64,000 nucleotides of DNA from Cladorhizidae sp. MBARI D1340-BT2 (GCA_028752905.1 JAQNBH010000013.1:25571739-25635738), one strand, 5' to 3'; positions 1-12,717 are shown, numbered from the stretch's first letter. Program-made: numbers and translations. Notes: a model not told the origin generated them from the letters alone.

Positions 1-1340
1 ATACATACATGTTAGTATTCTAACGATAAATACATTAGGTGTAGTTATCAATTGACATACATTTTGTAATGTACCAAAAAAGTACTTAGATGCATTCTTC
101 CATCAGTGTTTTTAATGTAGGTCTTGCTAGTAACCTTAATAGCAATTGAGCTGTAAATCTACATGTGTAGTGAATTGGTGATGAGCTATTATAATGTATG
201 TCTCAAGTGCGGTCTCACTGCTTAGGCCACTTTCTGGTGGGAAACAATGAATGGGTATTGGAAACCATTATTTTATCAGTGTGCTCTGTCAGGTGTTGCC
301 ATGGGGAATTCTGGGATCAACTATGGACCAAACCAGACTCAGTCCTAAAGTATGTAGGCCTAGCCCACCTGGCCTTAGCCTAGCTTTAGATAGCTGTAGC
401 CTTAACGTTAGCAAAGTAATCCTAGCCCTAGGTATAACCTTAGCTTAAGCCCTATAGCTCTAGCTCTAGCCCTATAGCCCTTATCCTTAATAGTCCTAGC
501 TTTAGGCCTAGTGCCCTAGCCATGGCCTTATAGTCTTTGCCTTTGCCTTAACCCTAGTCATAGCCGTTGTAGGAGAGAGACAAAGTTATTTATATATCTT
601 GACAATACCTTGGACACATGCGTACATCATGATACATGTCTGTTAGAATGTAGGGATGGGCATGGCAAGGGCAAGAGGGAGGTGGGGTAGAAATGCAATT
701 ATATTTTAAAGAAAGGGATTAAGATGGAGTAAAATAGTTAAGTTAGATAGTTATGTACGTTAGCAAAGGTTTAGGATAGTTACGTTAGCAAAGGTTTATA
801 GTCCTACTGCTAGCCAATATTATGGGAGCAAAAGTTTTGACTTTGGACATCCGAAGTTATTCCTGAAATAGTCAACACGTGATGGTCTACTCTGAGATCC
901 TGCCGAATATGACATAGTGAAGAATCTGTAGATGTTGTGTTTTAAATGTAGCTTGATCTCTTTCCTTGGGAAAGACTACAATGGAGATCGTTGATTTGGA
1001 ATGAAGCATGAAGCATGCCTTGTTTTTTGGGGTTGTTGTTTTTTAACTCTGCTTTTGAATCGAGAATGTTTGAGAGTGGCTATTGCACATAATCCTGATG
1101 AACTCCCTTGCAAACTGGACTGCAGGATAGTTTCGAGGTGCTTTATACATATTTGCGGTTTTCACATTCGAAATCTGGTCCTCGTTTTGGTACGATGAAG
1201 GACAATATTGCCTTTGAGAATCTTTCAATTCCTTGTCATCAGCAAATATCTATTCCCTAAAAAATTTCCAACAGCAAGACGCATGAGGCACTTGTTGCTC
1301 CGGAGGAAAAGGGACGTGTGCCATAAAAAGTTGGTTTGTT
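1..1340. other. Gene-poor start of window
   Basis: No supported gene or exon. Positions about 350-560 are a degenerate run of CCTTAG/CCCTAG-like words. A short duplication, GTTACGTTAGCAAAGGTTTA, occurs around 755-800. The open frames here are all under 66 codons and show no recognisable domain. Confidence 0.6.
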
Positions 1341-1369
1341 AAGTGCATGAGGCTGTTGGGCATGTAATT

Positions 1370-1553
1370 TTGTTGTGTTGTTATGTACCTACTGTTGTGT
1401 TGTTATGTACCTACTGTTGTGTTGTTATGTACCTACTGTTGTGTTGTTATGTACCTACTGTTGTGTTGTTATGTACCTACTGTTGTGTTGTTGTGTACCT
1501 ACTGTTGTGTTGTTATGTACCTACTGTTGTGTTGTTATGTACCTACTGTATGT
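1370..1553. repeat. 22-bp minisatellite, about 8 copies
   Basis: The unit TGTTGTGTTGTTATGTACCT plus AC repeats at an exact 22-bp period. It gives Cys/Tyr/Val-rich open frames that are repeat artefacts. Confidence 0.95.
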
Positions 1554-1610
1554 CGATGACAGTTCTAGCCTCTTGGCTCATACATTATCCACTCCCAGTT
1601 AAACCCTTGC

Positions 1611-2417
1611 TCCGAGATGTACATAGTATTGAAGGGCTAGGGCTATGGCTCCCCGAGATGTACATAGTATTGAAGGGCTAGGGCTATGGCTCCCCGAGAT
1701 GTACATAGTATTGAAGGGCTAGGGCTATGGCTCCCCGAGATGTACATAGTATTGAAGGGCTAGGACTATGGCTCCCCGAGATGTACATAGTATTGAAGGG
1801 CTAGGGCTATGGTTCCCCGAGATGCACATAGTATTGAAGGGCTAGGGCTATGGCTCCCCGAGATGTACATAGTATTGAAGGGCTAGGGCTATGGCTCCCC
1901 GAGATGTACATAGTATTGAAGGGCTAGGACTATGGCTCCCCGAGATGTACATAGTATTGAAGGGCTAGGGCTATGGCTCCCTGAGATGTACATAGTATTG
2001 AAGGGCTAGGACTATGGCTCCCCGAGATGTACATAGTATTGAAGGGCTAGGGCTAGGGCTCCCCGAGATGTACATAGTATTGAAGGGCTAGGGCTATGGC
2101 TCCCCGAGATGTACATAGTATTGAAGGGCTAGGGCTATGGCTCCCCGAGATGTACATAGTATTGAAGGGCTAGGGCTATGGCTCCCCGAGATGTACATAT
2201 GTAGTATTGAAGGGCTAGGACTATGGCTCCCCGAGATGTACATAGTATTGAAGGGCTAGGGCTATGGCTCCCCGAGATGTACATAGTATTGAAGGGCTAG
2301 GGCTATGGCTCCCCGAGATGTACATAGTATTGAAGGGCTAGGGCTATGGCTCCCCGAGATGTACATAGTATTGAAGGGCTAGGGCTATGGCTCCCCGAGA
2401 TGTACATAGTATTGAAG
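1611..2417. repeat. 41-bp minisatellite, about 20 copies
   Basis: The unit begins GAGATGTACATAGTATTGAA and continues GGGCTAGGGCTATGGCTCCCC. The period is 41 bp, seen directly from GAGATG at 1614 and 1655. Copies differ by single bases (GGGCTAT/GGACTAT) and one has a small insertion near 2200. Confidence 0.95.
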
Positions 2418-3235
2418 GCAGCAATAGTGTCTTTCCCTCAGTGCTGCCGCTGATCTGGGATCCCTCTGCCAACTGTTTCTCACATTTCTCTAGGTGTATG
2501 TCTTCTAACCTGCGAGTATGCTTGCTTAAAGTTAGATCATACTCATTCCTTTGAGTAAGGTTGCTCAAAGTCATAGTTGTTCCTCTGAATATGCTTGCTC
2601 AAAGTTTGTAGGAAGATTGTACTTGTTCATTATACTGTAATCGAATATGCAGAGAGAGTTGCTATGCCACAGCAACTTGCTCTTCACATTCTTGCTGGAA
2701 GCTGGAGGAGCATGCACAAAACAGCTAAACTACCAAGAAAAATGTGAAAAAACAGATTGAGGAAGGAGCCCAGTCCAGTGGGAGCAAAGGCTGAGAGAAA
2801 TGTGAGAAACAGATTGAGGAGGGAACCCAGACCAGTGGTGAGAGAAAGATGATAAACAGATTGAGGAGGGAGCCCAGACTAGCGGGAGCAGAGGCCGAGA
2901 GAAAGACAAAACAGATTTGCATACTGTAGGGGGGAAATAGAGAACAGGAAACATCTGACCAGCGACAATAAGGTTAGTGATGAGGAGCCTGAGAGTTAGC
3001 AACAAATACATAGAGAAGTATACATGCAGGGAGAGGATAGGAAAGCTCTGACCTGCGTCAAGAACATTATGGGAGGAAGAGCCAGAGTGTACATCTCGGG
3101 AGGGAGCAGGAAGTTGTATGCTAATGAGAAGGGCAAGTGATGCCCAGAGTGGGGGAGGGGGGAGGAATGGTTATTTTTTAGTGTTTCTCAACACCAAGTG
3201 GAGGAGATATTTGGCTGGTGTAGCTTAATTTATGC
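2418..3235. other. Non-coding stretch with short degenerate repeats
   Basis: Around 2745-2920 a roughly 60-bp degenerate unit (AACAGATTGAGGAGGGA, CCCAGACCAG, GAGAGAAA) occurs about three times. A smaller repeat containing TTGCTCAAAGT occurs at 2560-2610. No gene recognised. Confidence 0.6.
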
Positions 3236-3245
3236 CGGGGAAGTT

Positions 3246-3697
3246 CGAGGAGGACTGTCAGGAGGGCAGCAGGAGGACTGTCAAGAGGACAGAAGGAGGA
3301 CTGTCAGGAGGACAGAAGGAGGACAGAAGGAGGACAGAAGGAGGACAGAAGGAGGACTGTCAGGAGGACAGAAGGAGGACTGTCAGGAGGACAGAAGGAG
3401 GACTGTCAGGAGGACAGAAGGAGGACAGAAGGAGGACTGTCAGGAGGACAGAAGGAGGACTGTCAGGAGGACAGAAGGAGGACAGAAGGAGGACTGTCAG
3501 GAGGACAGAAGGAGGACTGTCAGGAGGACAGAAGGAGGACTGTCAGGAGGACAGAAAGAGGACTGTCAGGAGGGCAGAAGGAGGACAGAAGGAGGACAGA
3601 AGGAGGACAGAAGGAGGACAGAAGGAGGACTGTCAGGAGGACAGAAGGAGGACCAGAAGGAGGACTGTCAGGAGGACAGAAGGAGGACAGAAGGAGG
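3246..3697. repeat. Purine-rich 12-bp compound minisatellite
   Basis: Two 12-bp words, GAGGACAGAAG(G) and GAGGACTGTCAG, alternate in irregular order. Because 12 is a multiple of three, long Arg/Glu/Gly-rich frames are open here. They have no domain and look like artefacts. Confidence 0.9.
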
Positions 3698-4900
3698 TTG
3701 TAGCCACTCGGACGCTAAAACACAGCGAACACTCATCGGGAAAAGAGATCAAGATTACGTGGATGAAGACTGGATGAATCTATTCATAGAACTCGCATGT
3801 CACCTTGTATATTGTTGTGACCATAGCAGTTCAGAGGTGAGGAGACAGGCTGGTGCAGAGGCAACAGGAGTACAAACTATGCATAGGTGAAGTGGGTGGA
3901 GCTACAAACCATGCATAGGTGAAGTGGGTGGAGCTACAAACCATGCATAGGTGAAGGGATGTGACTTCTAAATTCCTCACATACTTTGCAGGTGTCTTTC
4001 GTAGTGACTTGAAGGTGAAAGGAGGAAATGCCACTGTTCTCATGAGTCCTGCTCGTCGATGGTGTAGTTCAGTATTGCCATGGAGTAATGAGGTCAGCAC
4101 AGAAATCCTATTTGTCGAATCTCATCCTTGTAATCATCTTCTTGTAATCCTCAGTCCACGACACCGACACCTTTTTCCTCCGCTTTCCTCCTGACTTGCT
4201 AGTCTTTCTCTCACTTCTTTCTGCAACTTGCTCAACTTGATCCCAGGTCGTCCTGTAACGTACACGTCCAAGATGCCCGCATCAACTATGGATGCCCAAA
4301 GTCCTCCCCTACCTGCCACTGACTAGGCCTGGTGAGAGGACTGTGAGTGCGGGCTAGTGCTGGGAGGCTTGCTCTGAACGATCCTGTGATCAGCTACCAG
4401 ATGTCAAAGATCTCACTCACTCAATACTGGCTGTTGGACACCCATAGTTCATCCCAGAATGTCTATGACAACACAGGACAACCCTGTTCTGTGTTCTGGA
4501 CAAGCTTGGAAGCCATTGCTATAGCCTTGAGTAATGGTTGTTGTGTATTTAAGTGAGTCTTCTTTGTTATGTGCATACAGATATCCAGGGGCCAGGGAAC
4601 CAGTGCTTGCCTATATTCTTTGACCTGTGACTAAGGATGTGTGATGATTCAAAATGGCCTCTGTTTCTGCAGTTTTGCTTGTCCACATGATTAAGGTAGT
4701 AATCATTGTGACTGTAAATGATGAGCATGCGCAGGCTATTGCTAAGATGCTAAGATGGTAGATGATAAGCATACACAGGCAGCTCCTCTGTTGCTAAGGT
4801 GAAGTCACACTTTTTAAGTAAAGCGGTGCTAATGGGGTATGATTTTTTATTTTGCTTTTCACAACACCAAATCAGTTGTGGGAGATGTGGTGATAATTAT
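3698..4900. other. No confident gene; weak exon-like pieces
   Basis: A 31-bp unit (GTGAAGTGGGTGGAGCTACA...) is repeated about 2.5 times at 3884-3957. Two exon-like segments follow plausible acceptors: 3992 to about 4092 and 4244 to a TGA at about 4322. Neither has a recognised domain, and their joining phase cannot be proved. I leave them as unassigned. Confidence 0.4.
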
Positions 4901-5466
4901 TCAAGTTAACCAAGGAACTCTAAGTAATGTGGTGTTTACTATTCAAGAACTCTGTGAAGTGTTAATTATCCATGGGAATCTGTGATGGTGTTAATCATCC
5001 AAGCTAACCAAGGAACTCTATCTAATGTCGTGATAATTATTCAAGTTAACAAAGGAATGTGATGTGTTAATTATTCGAGTTAACCAAGGAACTCTGTGAT
5101 GTGTTAATTATTCAAGTTAACCAAGGAACTCTGTGATGTGTTAATTATCCAAGAAACTCTGTGATGTGTTAATTATTCAAGTTAACCAAGGAACTCTGTG
5201 ATGTGTTAATTATTCAAGTTAACCAAGGAACTCGGTGATGTGTTAATTATCCAAGGAACTCTGTGATGTGTTACTTATCCAAGGAACTCGGTGATGTGTT
5301 ACTTATCCAAGGAACTCGGTGATGTGTTACTTATCCAAGGAACTCTATGATGTGTTACTTATCCAAGGAACTCTGTGATGTGTTACTTATCCAAGGAACT
5401 CGGTGATGTGTTACTTATCCAAGGAACTCTGTGATGTGTTACTTATCCAAGGAACTCAGTGATGTG
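4901..5466. repeat. Degenerate minisatellite, about 27-38 bp units
   Basis: Repeats of CCAAGGAACTCTGTGATGTG plus TTAATTATTCAAGTTAA or TTACTTAT. The shorter version is homogeneous at 5240-5460, the longer one is older and more diverged at 4900-5240. Confidence 0.9.
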
Positions 5467-5579
5467 TGGTGATAAATAATTCACGGTGGGCATATTGTGC
5501 AAGGATTTGTGTTGTCCTTGTCCAATTATGTGAGCACAAGTTTGAGAGTAATGGAACTCCTCCAGCACAGTACAGCTGT

Positions 5580-5800
<221 letters not shown>

Positions 5801-5950
5801 TATCATTTTATTATTGTTATTTTTACATTCAGTTATTTTTACATTCGGTTCACATGCTAGACGTGTGTGCCAGTTCACATGTTGGGCGCGTGTGCCGGTA
5901 GCACGTGGTAGATAGCTAGCTACTGGTGTATAACACCCACGCGTCTTAGC
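5801..5950. other. Sequence between (TTA)n and dispersed element
   Basis: Contains TTCACATGCTAGACGTGTGT and a related TTCACATGTTGGGCGCGTGT copy about 29 bp later. No gene. Confidence 0.4.
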
Positions 5951-6050
5951 AGCTCATTATTCCTGATGAAGGCTAGAGCATCTAGTCGAAACGTCGAGAG
6001 AATACAATTTGAAGTTGGTTATTGAGAAAGTCATTGTAACTGAATACAGA
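5951..6050 (+). mobile_element. Dispersed element with hammerhead-like core, copy 1
   Basis: This is the most intact copy of a family seen about ten times here. In order: CTGATGA (5963-5969), a 7-bp stem GGCTAGA/TCTAGTC with loop GCA (5971-5987), GAAAC (5988-5992), then GTC (5993-5995). This is the order of the hammerhead ribozyme core. The tail AATACAATTT..AAGTTG.TTATTGAGAA is shared by the other copies. That it is a ribozyme is inference. Confidence 0.6.
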
Positions 6051-6205
6051 CTGTGTGATAAGCTTGGGTACCAGGCTCTCCTCTGGGGGTGGGGGCACTA
6101 ATTAATATTAAAGCTTTGCCCCCCCTCACCCCTTGCCCCCTTCCCTTCGCTACTACCACACAAGCAATCTGAATCGGAAAACTCAAGAAATGTGGTGTTC
6201 CTACT
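6051..6205. other. Unassigned spacer
   Basis: Contains G-rich and C-rich short tracts (CTGGGGGTGGGGGCAC, GCCCCCCCTCACCCC). No gene. Confidence 0.4.
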
Positions 6206-6209
6206 TTAA

Positions 6210-7490
6210 AGCTGCGTAGCTTCCGTGTGCTTCATAGTTAACTATTGATATTGCTATTTAACAATAGCTCCATCTTTGTGCTTCCATTTGGTACTAGATT
6301 TATAGGTCTAGGCAGAACCGCACCGAAGTGACTTGCTTCCAAAGTCAAGATCATACACATGCAGAGTGAAGTGGATAGGGAGCCATGATGCTTGTACGAT
6401 TACTCTCAGTTGACATCCAATACCATATTTCCTCCATTAGGAACTGCCCCTCCAATTACAGCCACATAGCCTTTCTTAATTGTAACCATGGAGGCAAATA
6501 GCAATAAGACACGCACAACAATTGCTCATTATCCTTATAGCTGAGAACTGGAGATGAGGATGGGGGGGGATCCGAGTGGAAAAAAAATCAGGGGGGAAAT
6601 TTTCCGGGCCCCAATCAAGTAGAAGCTCTCCAAACAGGTACTTGAACTCCTTCACAACAGCAATCAATAGTAACCTCCCTTCTAATAGTAACTTCCCTTC
6701 TAATAGTAACCTCCCTTCTAATAGTAATCTCCCTTCTAATAGTAACCTCCCTTCTTCTAATAGTAATCTCCCTTCTAATAGTAACCTCCCTTCTAATAGT
6801 CCCTTCTAATAGTAACCTCCCTTCTAATAGTAACCACCCTTCTAATAGTAACCTCCCTTCTAATAGTAACCTATCTTCTAATAGTAACCTCCCTTCTAAT
6901 AGTAACCTCCCTTCTAATAGTAATCTCCCTTCTAATAGTAACCTCCCTTCTAATAGTAACCTCCCTTCTAATAGTATCCTCCCTTCTAAGAGTAACCTCC
7001 CTTCTAATAGTAACCTCCCTTCTAATAGTAACCTCCCTTCTAATAGTAACCTCACTTCTAATAGTAACCTATCTTCTAATAGTAACCTCCCTTCTAATAG
7101 TAACCTCCCTTCTAATAGTAACCTCCCTTCTAATAGTAATCTCCCTTCTAATAGTAACCTCCCTTCTAATAGTAACCTCCCTTCTAATAGTAACCTCCCT
7201 TCTAATAGTAACCTCCCTTCTAATAGTAACCTTCTAATAGTAACCTCCCTTCTAATAGTAACTTCCCTTCTAATAGTAACCTCACTTCTAATAGTAACCT
7301 TCCTTCTAATAGTAAAAGTTCTCCCTTCTAATAGTAACCTCCCTTCTAATAGTAACCTCCCTTCTAATAGTAACCTCCCTTCTAATAGTAACCTCCCTTC
7401 TAATAGTAACCTCCCTTCCAATAGTAATTACAGGCAGATTGGACGGAAGTAAACAGTAATCATGGTTCCTATTACAGATTATACGGTGCT
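6210..7490. mobile_element. TTAA-flanked non-autonomous DNA transposon with internal minisatellite, copy A
   Basis: The block is flanked by TTAA on both sides (6206-6209 and 7491-7494). Its ends are imperfect inverted repeats: AGCTGCGTAGC at the left, and AGCACCGTATA when the right end is reverse-complemented. A second copy with the same unique left arm, internal array and right arm lies at 20966-22459. TTAA target duplications are typical of the piggyBac and Kolobok superfamilies; assignment is inference. No transposase gene is present. Confidence 0.7.
6668..7426. repeat. 18-bp minisatellite inside transposon copy A
   Basis: The unit CCTCCCTTCTAATAGTAA is repeated about 42 times with a few truncated units. 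An 18-bp period keeps minus-strand frames of the Leu-Leu-Leu-Glu-Gly-Arg type open. They have no stop but also no domain. Confidence 0.95.
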
Positions 7491-7497
7491 TTAAGGT

Positions 7498-7650
7498 TTC
7501 TCTTTCAATCAGCTTTTTGTTTTTTAGTTGCCAACCAAAGTACTTTGATCCTCATCAGTGCAGATTATATATAATTCGCCTGATGAACACTGAAGTGTTT
7601 CGGTTGAAACATTGGCAACTAAAAAATAAAAAAAACTGATTGAAAGAGAA
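7498..7650. mobile_element. Palindromic MITE-like element
   Basis: The outer arms CTCTTTCAATCAG...TTTTTTAGTTGCCAA (7499-7534) and TTGGCAACTAAAAAA...CTGATTGAAAGAG (7612-7648) are inverted repeats. The centre contains CTGATGA (7580-7586) and GAAAC (7606-7610) around an AACACT/AGTGTT hairpin, resembling in layout, but not in sequence, the other hammerhead-like family. Confidence 0.65.
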
Positions 7651-8425
7651 GGCCATGGAGCTGTTTGTTTGCTGAGGTCATGTTGGTGATCCGAAGGGGA
7701 GGATGAGTAGATGTAGGTAGAAAAGTTGTTCTGGATGTTGCTAACTGCACTCAACCTGTGCTGAATACTTTCGTATAGACTAACAAAGCAATGGCGTACA
7801 CCACACCATCGTCTTCTCAACTGTAGTGCACAGTGAGCAAAATAAAATACTGTGTGCGTGCCGTGTGTATGTGTGTGTGCCATGTGCGTGCGTGTGTGTA
7901 TGTGTGAGTGCCATGTGTGTGTGTGTGTTTTCCATGGAACTGGTTTGACCTTCCCTCACATCCCTCAATGGACGATAGATTTCCACACATCTTCTCCTTA
8001 TAATTCTATTATTTCCCCCCTTTGCTAATCTCTCATGTAGCAGCTCTACTGTCCTTTTCCTCTCACTTTAGAGGCAGTTGGAGAGTTACCTCTGTATAGT
8101 TGATGATTATTGGAGCGAGTATGCCCGTGTATGTTAGATATGCAACTAACTGCAGCAGGCTCTAATGCGCCGCAACTCTTCTCCAATTGTATGCATTTAT
8201 CAATGCATATACACTGTACAAGGAGAGGAGAGAACTCGTCACAAGACAGTCACGTGACCACTTCCAACCTCATCTACTGTACCTGCATAATGTTTGTATA
8301 GGCCACACCTACATACATACAGTAGTTCAAATATTCTCTTAGTTGTAATGTTCACACAGAGACTCCACCAGAGAGTCTGTGTGTATGTCAGTGGACCCAC
8401 TTGAGGGCAAGCACCTTGGTAGGCT
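7651..8425. other. No gene; includes (GT)n-rich tract
   Basis: A degenerate GTGTGTATGTGTGTGCCATG tract lies at 7855-7930. Nothing else recognised. Confidence 0.6.
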
Positions 8426-8625
8426 TGTTTTAGTGGGAGGAGTCTACACGGATGTACTTGTAGAGGTGGGAGGAGTCTGCAAGGACTACTTGTAGAGGTG
8501 GGAGGAGTCTGGAAGGATGTACTTTATAGGTGGGAGGAGTCTGGAAGGATGTACTTTAGAGGTGGGAGGAGTCTGAAGAACATACTTGCAGAGGTCAGAG
8601 AAGTCTGCGAGGACGTACTTGTAGC
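8426..8625. repeat. About 33-bp minisatellite, about 5 copies
   Basis: The unit is approximately GGTGGGAGGAGTCTGGAAGG followed by ATGTACTTGTAGA. The copies are diverged. Confidence 0.85.
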
Positions 8626-8930
8626 CCAATTTAAACCGGCAGGCTTTTAAAGAACTCTGAAATTTGTCTTCAAGAATCTATTTTGTTGACCTTTTCATTG
8701 ATTACTCCATGCCCTGAGGACCGTGCATTGTTGACTATGTTGAGTGAAAGAGTGGGGATGCCCTTGAGTGGACCACTTAATTGTAGTGCAATGCGTTTGC
8801 TCGACCCCATCCAGTGTTATGAAACATACACCTGTGATATGCATGTACAATCATAAACATATTGTCTTTGAAAGCATGCCGAACGGCTCAGAAGATCACA
8901 GCCGCTGCAAGTTTGAGCTGGTATTAGCCA

Positions 8931-9290
8931 ATGCAGCACCTGCTATCACCAGTGGTAGCAGCCACTGCAGCACCTGCTATCACCAATGGTAGCAGCCAGT
9001 GTAGCACCTGCTATCACCAGTGGTAGCAGCGAGTGCAGCGCCTGCTATCACCAGTGGTAGCAGCCACTGCAGCACCTGCTATCACCAATGGTAGCAGCCA
9101 GTGTAGCGCCTGCTATCACCAGTGGTAGCAGCCAGTGCAGCACCTGCTATCACCAGTGCTAGCAGCCAGTGTAGCACCTGCTATCACCAGTGGTAGCAGC
9201 CAGTGTAGCGCCTGCTATCACCAGTGGTAACAGCCAGTGTAGCGCCTGCTATCACCAGTGGTAGCAGCCAGTGTAACGCCTGCTATCACC
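8931..9290. repeat. 34-bp minisatellite, about 10 copies
   Basis: The unit CACCTGCTATCACCAGTGGT followed by AGCAGCCAGTGTAG. The 34-bp period is seen from TGCTATC at 8941 and 8975. Confidence 0.95.
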
Positions 9291-11990
9291 GATGAGACAG
9301 CCAAATGAGAGATTGAGGAATGCCTTTGCATTTGATGAAGCTGGCCTGAGGAATAGCAGATGTCGAACACTCGGTCAAACAAATGCATCATCACCTGATG
9401 GAGATCAGGTGACCTGTTATGTGCATGTCAGTACCGAGGCTTGTAAAAGTAAATAGAGCACCCCTTTAATTAATGCACACACTTGAGCATGCACGCTCAT
9501 GAAATTTTAGAGCACGTGCCACTAACTGAGGAAATGCCACGTACAGGGTCTATCATTAACGAACAACAACGAACAACAACAGCAAGAAGTGCATGCACAG
9601 CAATGTAGTACTAGAATCTTTAAAAAAATATCCAAAGCCTGTTCCATAACTATCCTTTTTTCTTAAAATGTTGGCTAGGTGGGTAAGGATCATCAAATCC
9701 ATCTACAGTACATCGCTAGCATGTTGTGTTAAGCAGAGAAAGTCTGTCCTCTGCTTTTGGGGGGAGTTCTCCTTGCAACTCACCCTCCACGAAGGAGCTG
9801 GCCATGAACCAACCACAAGATAGCCCGGCAGGGAGGGGTACAAGGGGAGTGGTGGCCACAGAATATCTAGAAACACTCGAGATTTTCCTCCTGCCAGTCC
9901 TGTAGATGTTGGGGGGACAGCTAATGCTTATCTCTACAAGCATGTTGCATTTTACTAAGTTTTTTGGAATTGGAATTGAAAAAAAAATCCTTGCCATTGG
10001 GAGTTACTAAGTCTTCTATAGCTAAGCACGGTCAGGTGGGGGTCCTGCAATATTCTGCAACCTCATGCCCCCCCCCCCCCCCCCCCCCCAATCTCCACTC
10101 CCCCTGTATGGGGGGGGGGGGGGGGGGTATACAGCATTATGCAGTGAAAGGAAATACTAATGCTGGAGTTTCTGAGTTGTACTTGACAGAACTCTGTCTT
10201 AGGCATTGATGTTGCTGGACTGGGTGTGGCTCTCCTCATCGCGTGACTACTGGGACTAGAGGACCTGTCAACATTGCCACAGCCCACCAAACTCTCAACT
10301 TTAGTATATACAAACAACAATTAAACAATTACAACAAATAAGAACACAAAGTGTTTGGTTGACTTGTCAAAAAATGAAGAGAAAAACACAAAAAACACGG
10401 CATCCATGTCGACCACAGCCAGTAGATAACCTTTGCCATTAAAAGTCAAACATGCCAATATTATACATATTTTGTGGTAAAGGGTTCACAGGAAGCTATT
10501 CTTCATCTTCCAATGCACTAGTTGTTATTCAATTAATTTATTCAATTATTTATTATGCTTTTTTTGTTTTGTTTTTGAGTTTGTAATTCCCCTTGGGCAG
10601 CTGGTAGCACGTTCTATGTATAAGGAGAGTGGCCGATTCTTAAAGACGAGTTCAAAGCTTCACTATCATGTAGCCACTCTTCCAACAAGCTGCTATCATA
10701 TGCTCTGTGACTGCAGCCTCATGTGCAGTCCAGCTGCTCCTGCCATATATGGGACCTAGAGTGCTTCCCATTGGCCGAGCACGTACACTCGTAGAGCTCT
10801 TTAGCACCAGGCGTTTGCTACACACGACAGTTATTTCCTGATAGCAAGCACAATGGTTGCGTTTCTCTGAGTATTTATCTAGCTAGGAAGATAGTTTCTT
10901 GAGTTTTGTGCATCTCTAAGTTCTTATCTATGTAACTAGCACACTACATACATAGCTGTCATTCTCTGAGTCTTGTATGTATCAGCTATCTAGCACACTA
11001 GTCGTGTTCTCCAATTTTCTTGTAGCCATTTCCCGGTAGCGAACTTCTGTTTCTAAGTCTATATCTATTTCCTGGGAACACTCTATTTGGGTTGTCTCTC
11101 AGTTTCCTGTGGCTGGCTGTAATTGCAATCTTGTATCTTTCTGCGGTGTTCTTTGGAGCCGAGAGGTTCGGGAGGTGTGCAGTTTACCATCGGTCCATCT
11201 GTGTGGAGTAAGTGTTGCAGTCATGCAGGGCCTAGATGTCAGTTGTTCTGTGACTGGAGTTGCTTGCTTTCTGCCATTACTTTATGTGTGTACCGATGTG
11301 CTATTTATTTATAATGAGTATGTGGCAGTGGTGATTTGTCGAGCTGATATTTTCAGTTGTTTAAGTATGGGAAGGGAACAGCTAGAGGCCTGTCCTCGCT
11401 GTAACTCCTCCGTCCAATGAGGTCCACACCTTAACCCTCAACCCAAACTTTTTTATTTTATTTATTTATTTATTTTGAAATTATTTACTCGGTTACATAA
11501 TTTATATAAAACTCCTGATTGGTGCTGTGGGGTGGAATGGCTTGGTCCCAGGCGATAACCTTTTAGTGTGTTTGTTGTCGTGCACTTTGTATTGTCGAGG
11601 TAACCACAAAGCACAATGCCCCCCCCCCCCCCCCCGTCCCCAGCAAGCTCTGGGCCTAAGTATGTATGTAGCAAGTGCTAAGTGTATCGGAAGTATTAGG
11701 TGAAGCCCTATGTCATGGTGAGCAGGGATGAGGGGAAAGACAGTGGTGATGATCCATTCGCAGTCGTGGGACAGCGATGGTGAAGTTGGTGACTTGAAAG
11801 TTTTTAGCAAACTTGAGGACCAGGAACAGCCATAGCCAAGCATAGCTCTCAAGACAACATCAAATCTCATTTATGAGTAGCTCTATCTTGTGTGAGCAGC
11901 TTTATCTCAAATTCGGTCGTTTATACAGTATTTTGAACCGGTTTGCAAAACTGGTTGTTCTATGCCTGTCCATCTCATTCTGTGAGATGC
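9291..11990. other. Long stretch without recognised gene
   Basis: No supported exon. Notable items: a C22 run at 10068-10089 facing a G18 run at 10110-10127, and a C run near 11618. The frame at 11109-11420 (103 codons) is Cys-rich but has no recognised domain and no homolog known to me. Confidence 0.5.
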
Positions 11991-11994
11991 CATC

Positions 11995-12262
11995 TTGCAG
12001 ATCCTTCGCCAGCCACATCTTGCGGATCCTTTGCCAGCCACATCTTGTGGATCCTTCGCCAGCCACATCTTGTGGATCCTTCGCCAGCCACAACTTGTGG
12101 ATCCTTCACAAACCACATCTTGTGGATCCTTCGCCAGCCACATCTTGCAGATCCTTCGCCAACCACATCTTGTGGATCCTTCGCCAATCACATCTTGCGG
12201 ATCCTTCGCCAATCACATCTTGTGGATCCTTCGCCAGCCACATCTTGTGGATCCTTCGCCGG
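11995..12262. repeat. 25-bp minisatellite, about 10.5 copies
   Basis: The unit ATCCTTCGCCAGCCACATCT plus TGTGG. The period is 25 bp (12001 to 12026), so the three frames rotate, which explains the overlapping short frames on both strands. Confidence 0.95.
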
Positions 12263-12717
12263 CCTGACAAAACTGATAGCATGTTAGTTTGATCTTTAGT
12301 GAGTCAACCAGCTCAGTCGCAGTCATAGTTACTCTTGCTTAGAAGGAGAACTGGCAAAAAAGAAATCTTATCATGAGATTATTCAATTTTACAGTGGGTA
12401 CATGTATGCGGTGAACTATACACACTCAGGGGGGCAGGAGAGGGTGTGCTGGTACATGTTTCTTGTGTGTCTAGCAGCTGGAACTTATGCTTGCAGCCCC
12501 CCCACCCCCCATGTTGTTATTTGTTGAGAAGAACTTGGTGTTAGCACATGTAGTGTTAATGAGTGAGCATGACAACTAATCAATAGAAGTATGCTTTGCA
12601 CAGATGCTCCTATCTCATTGGTGCGTTACCATATCCCCAGTGTGCTCCAGTTGTACCATTGGGGGGGGCGGGGGGGGGGGGGAATTTGAACTCGAGTAAG
12701 TACCTCACTGTGTGGTC
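12263..12717. other. No gene; G-rich tract
   Basis: A run of G with one C at about 12661-12682 and a C-rich stretch at 12497-12511. No exon recognised. Confidence 0.5.

Noticed and set aside
350..560. Interstitial telomere-like repeat
   Set aside because: CCCTAG/CCTTAG words are irregular and never form a run of a telomeric hexamer.
3198..3890. Arg/Glu/Gly repeat protein frame
   Set aside because: 12-bp repeat translated; open in more than one frame, which indicates an artefact.
6615..7421. 268-codon Leu-Leu-Leu-Glu-Gly-Arg frame on the minus strand
   Set aside because: 18-bp minisatellite inside a transposon; the same array at 21424-22388 gives other frames. No protein evidence.
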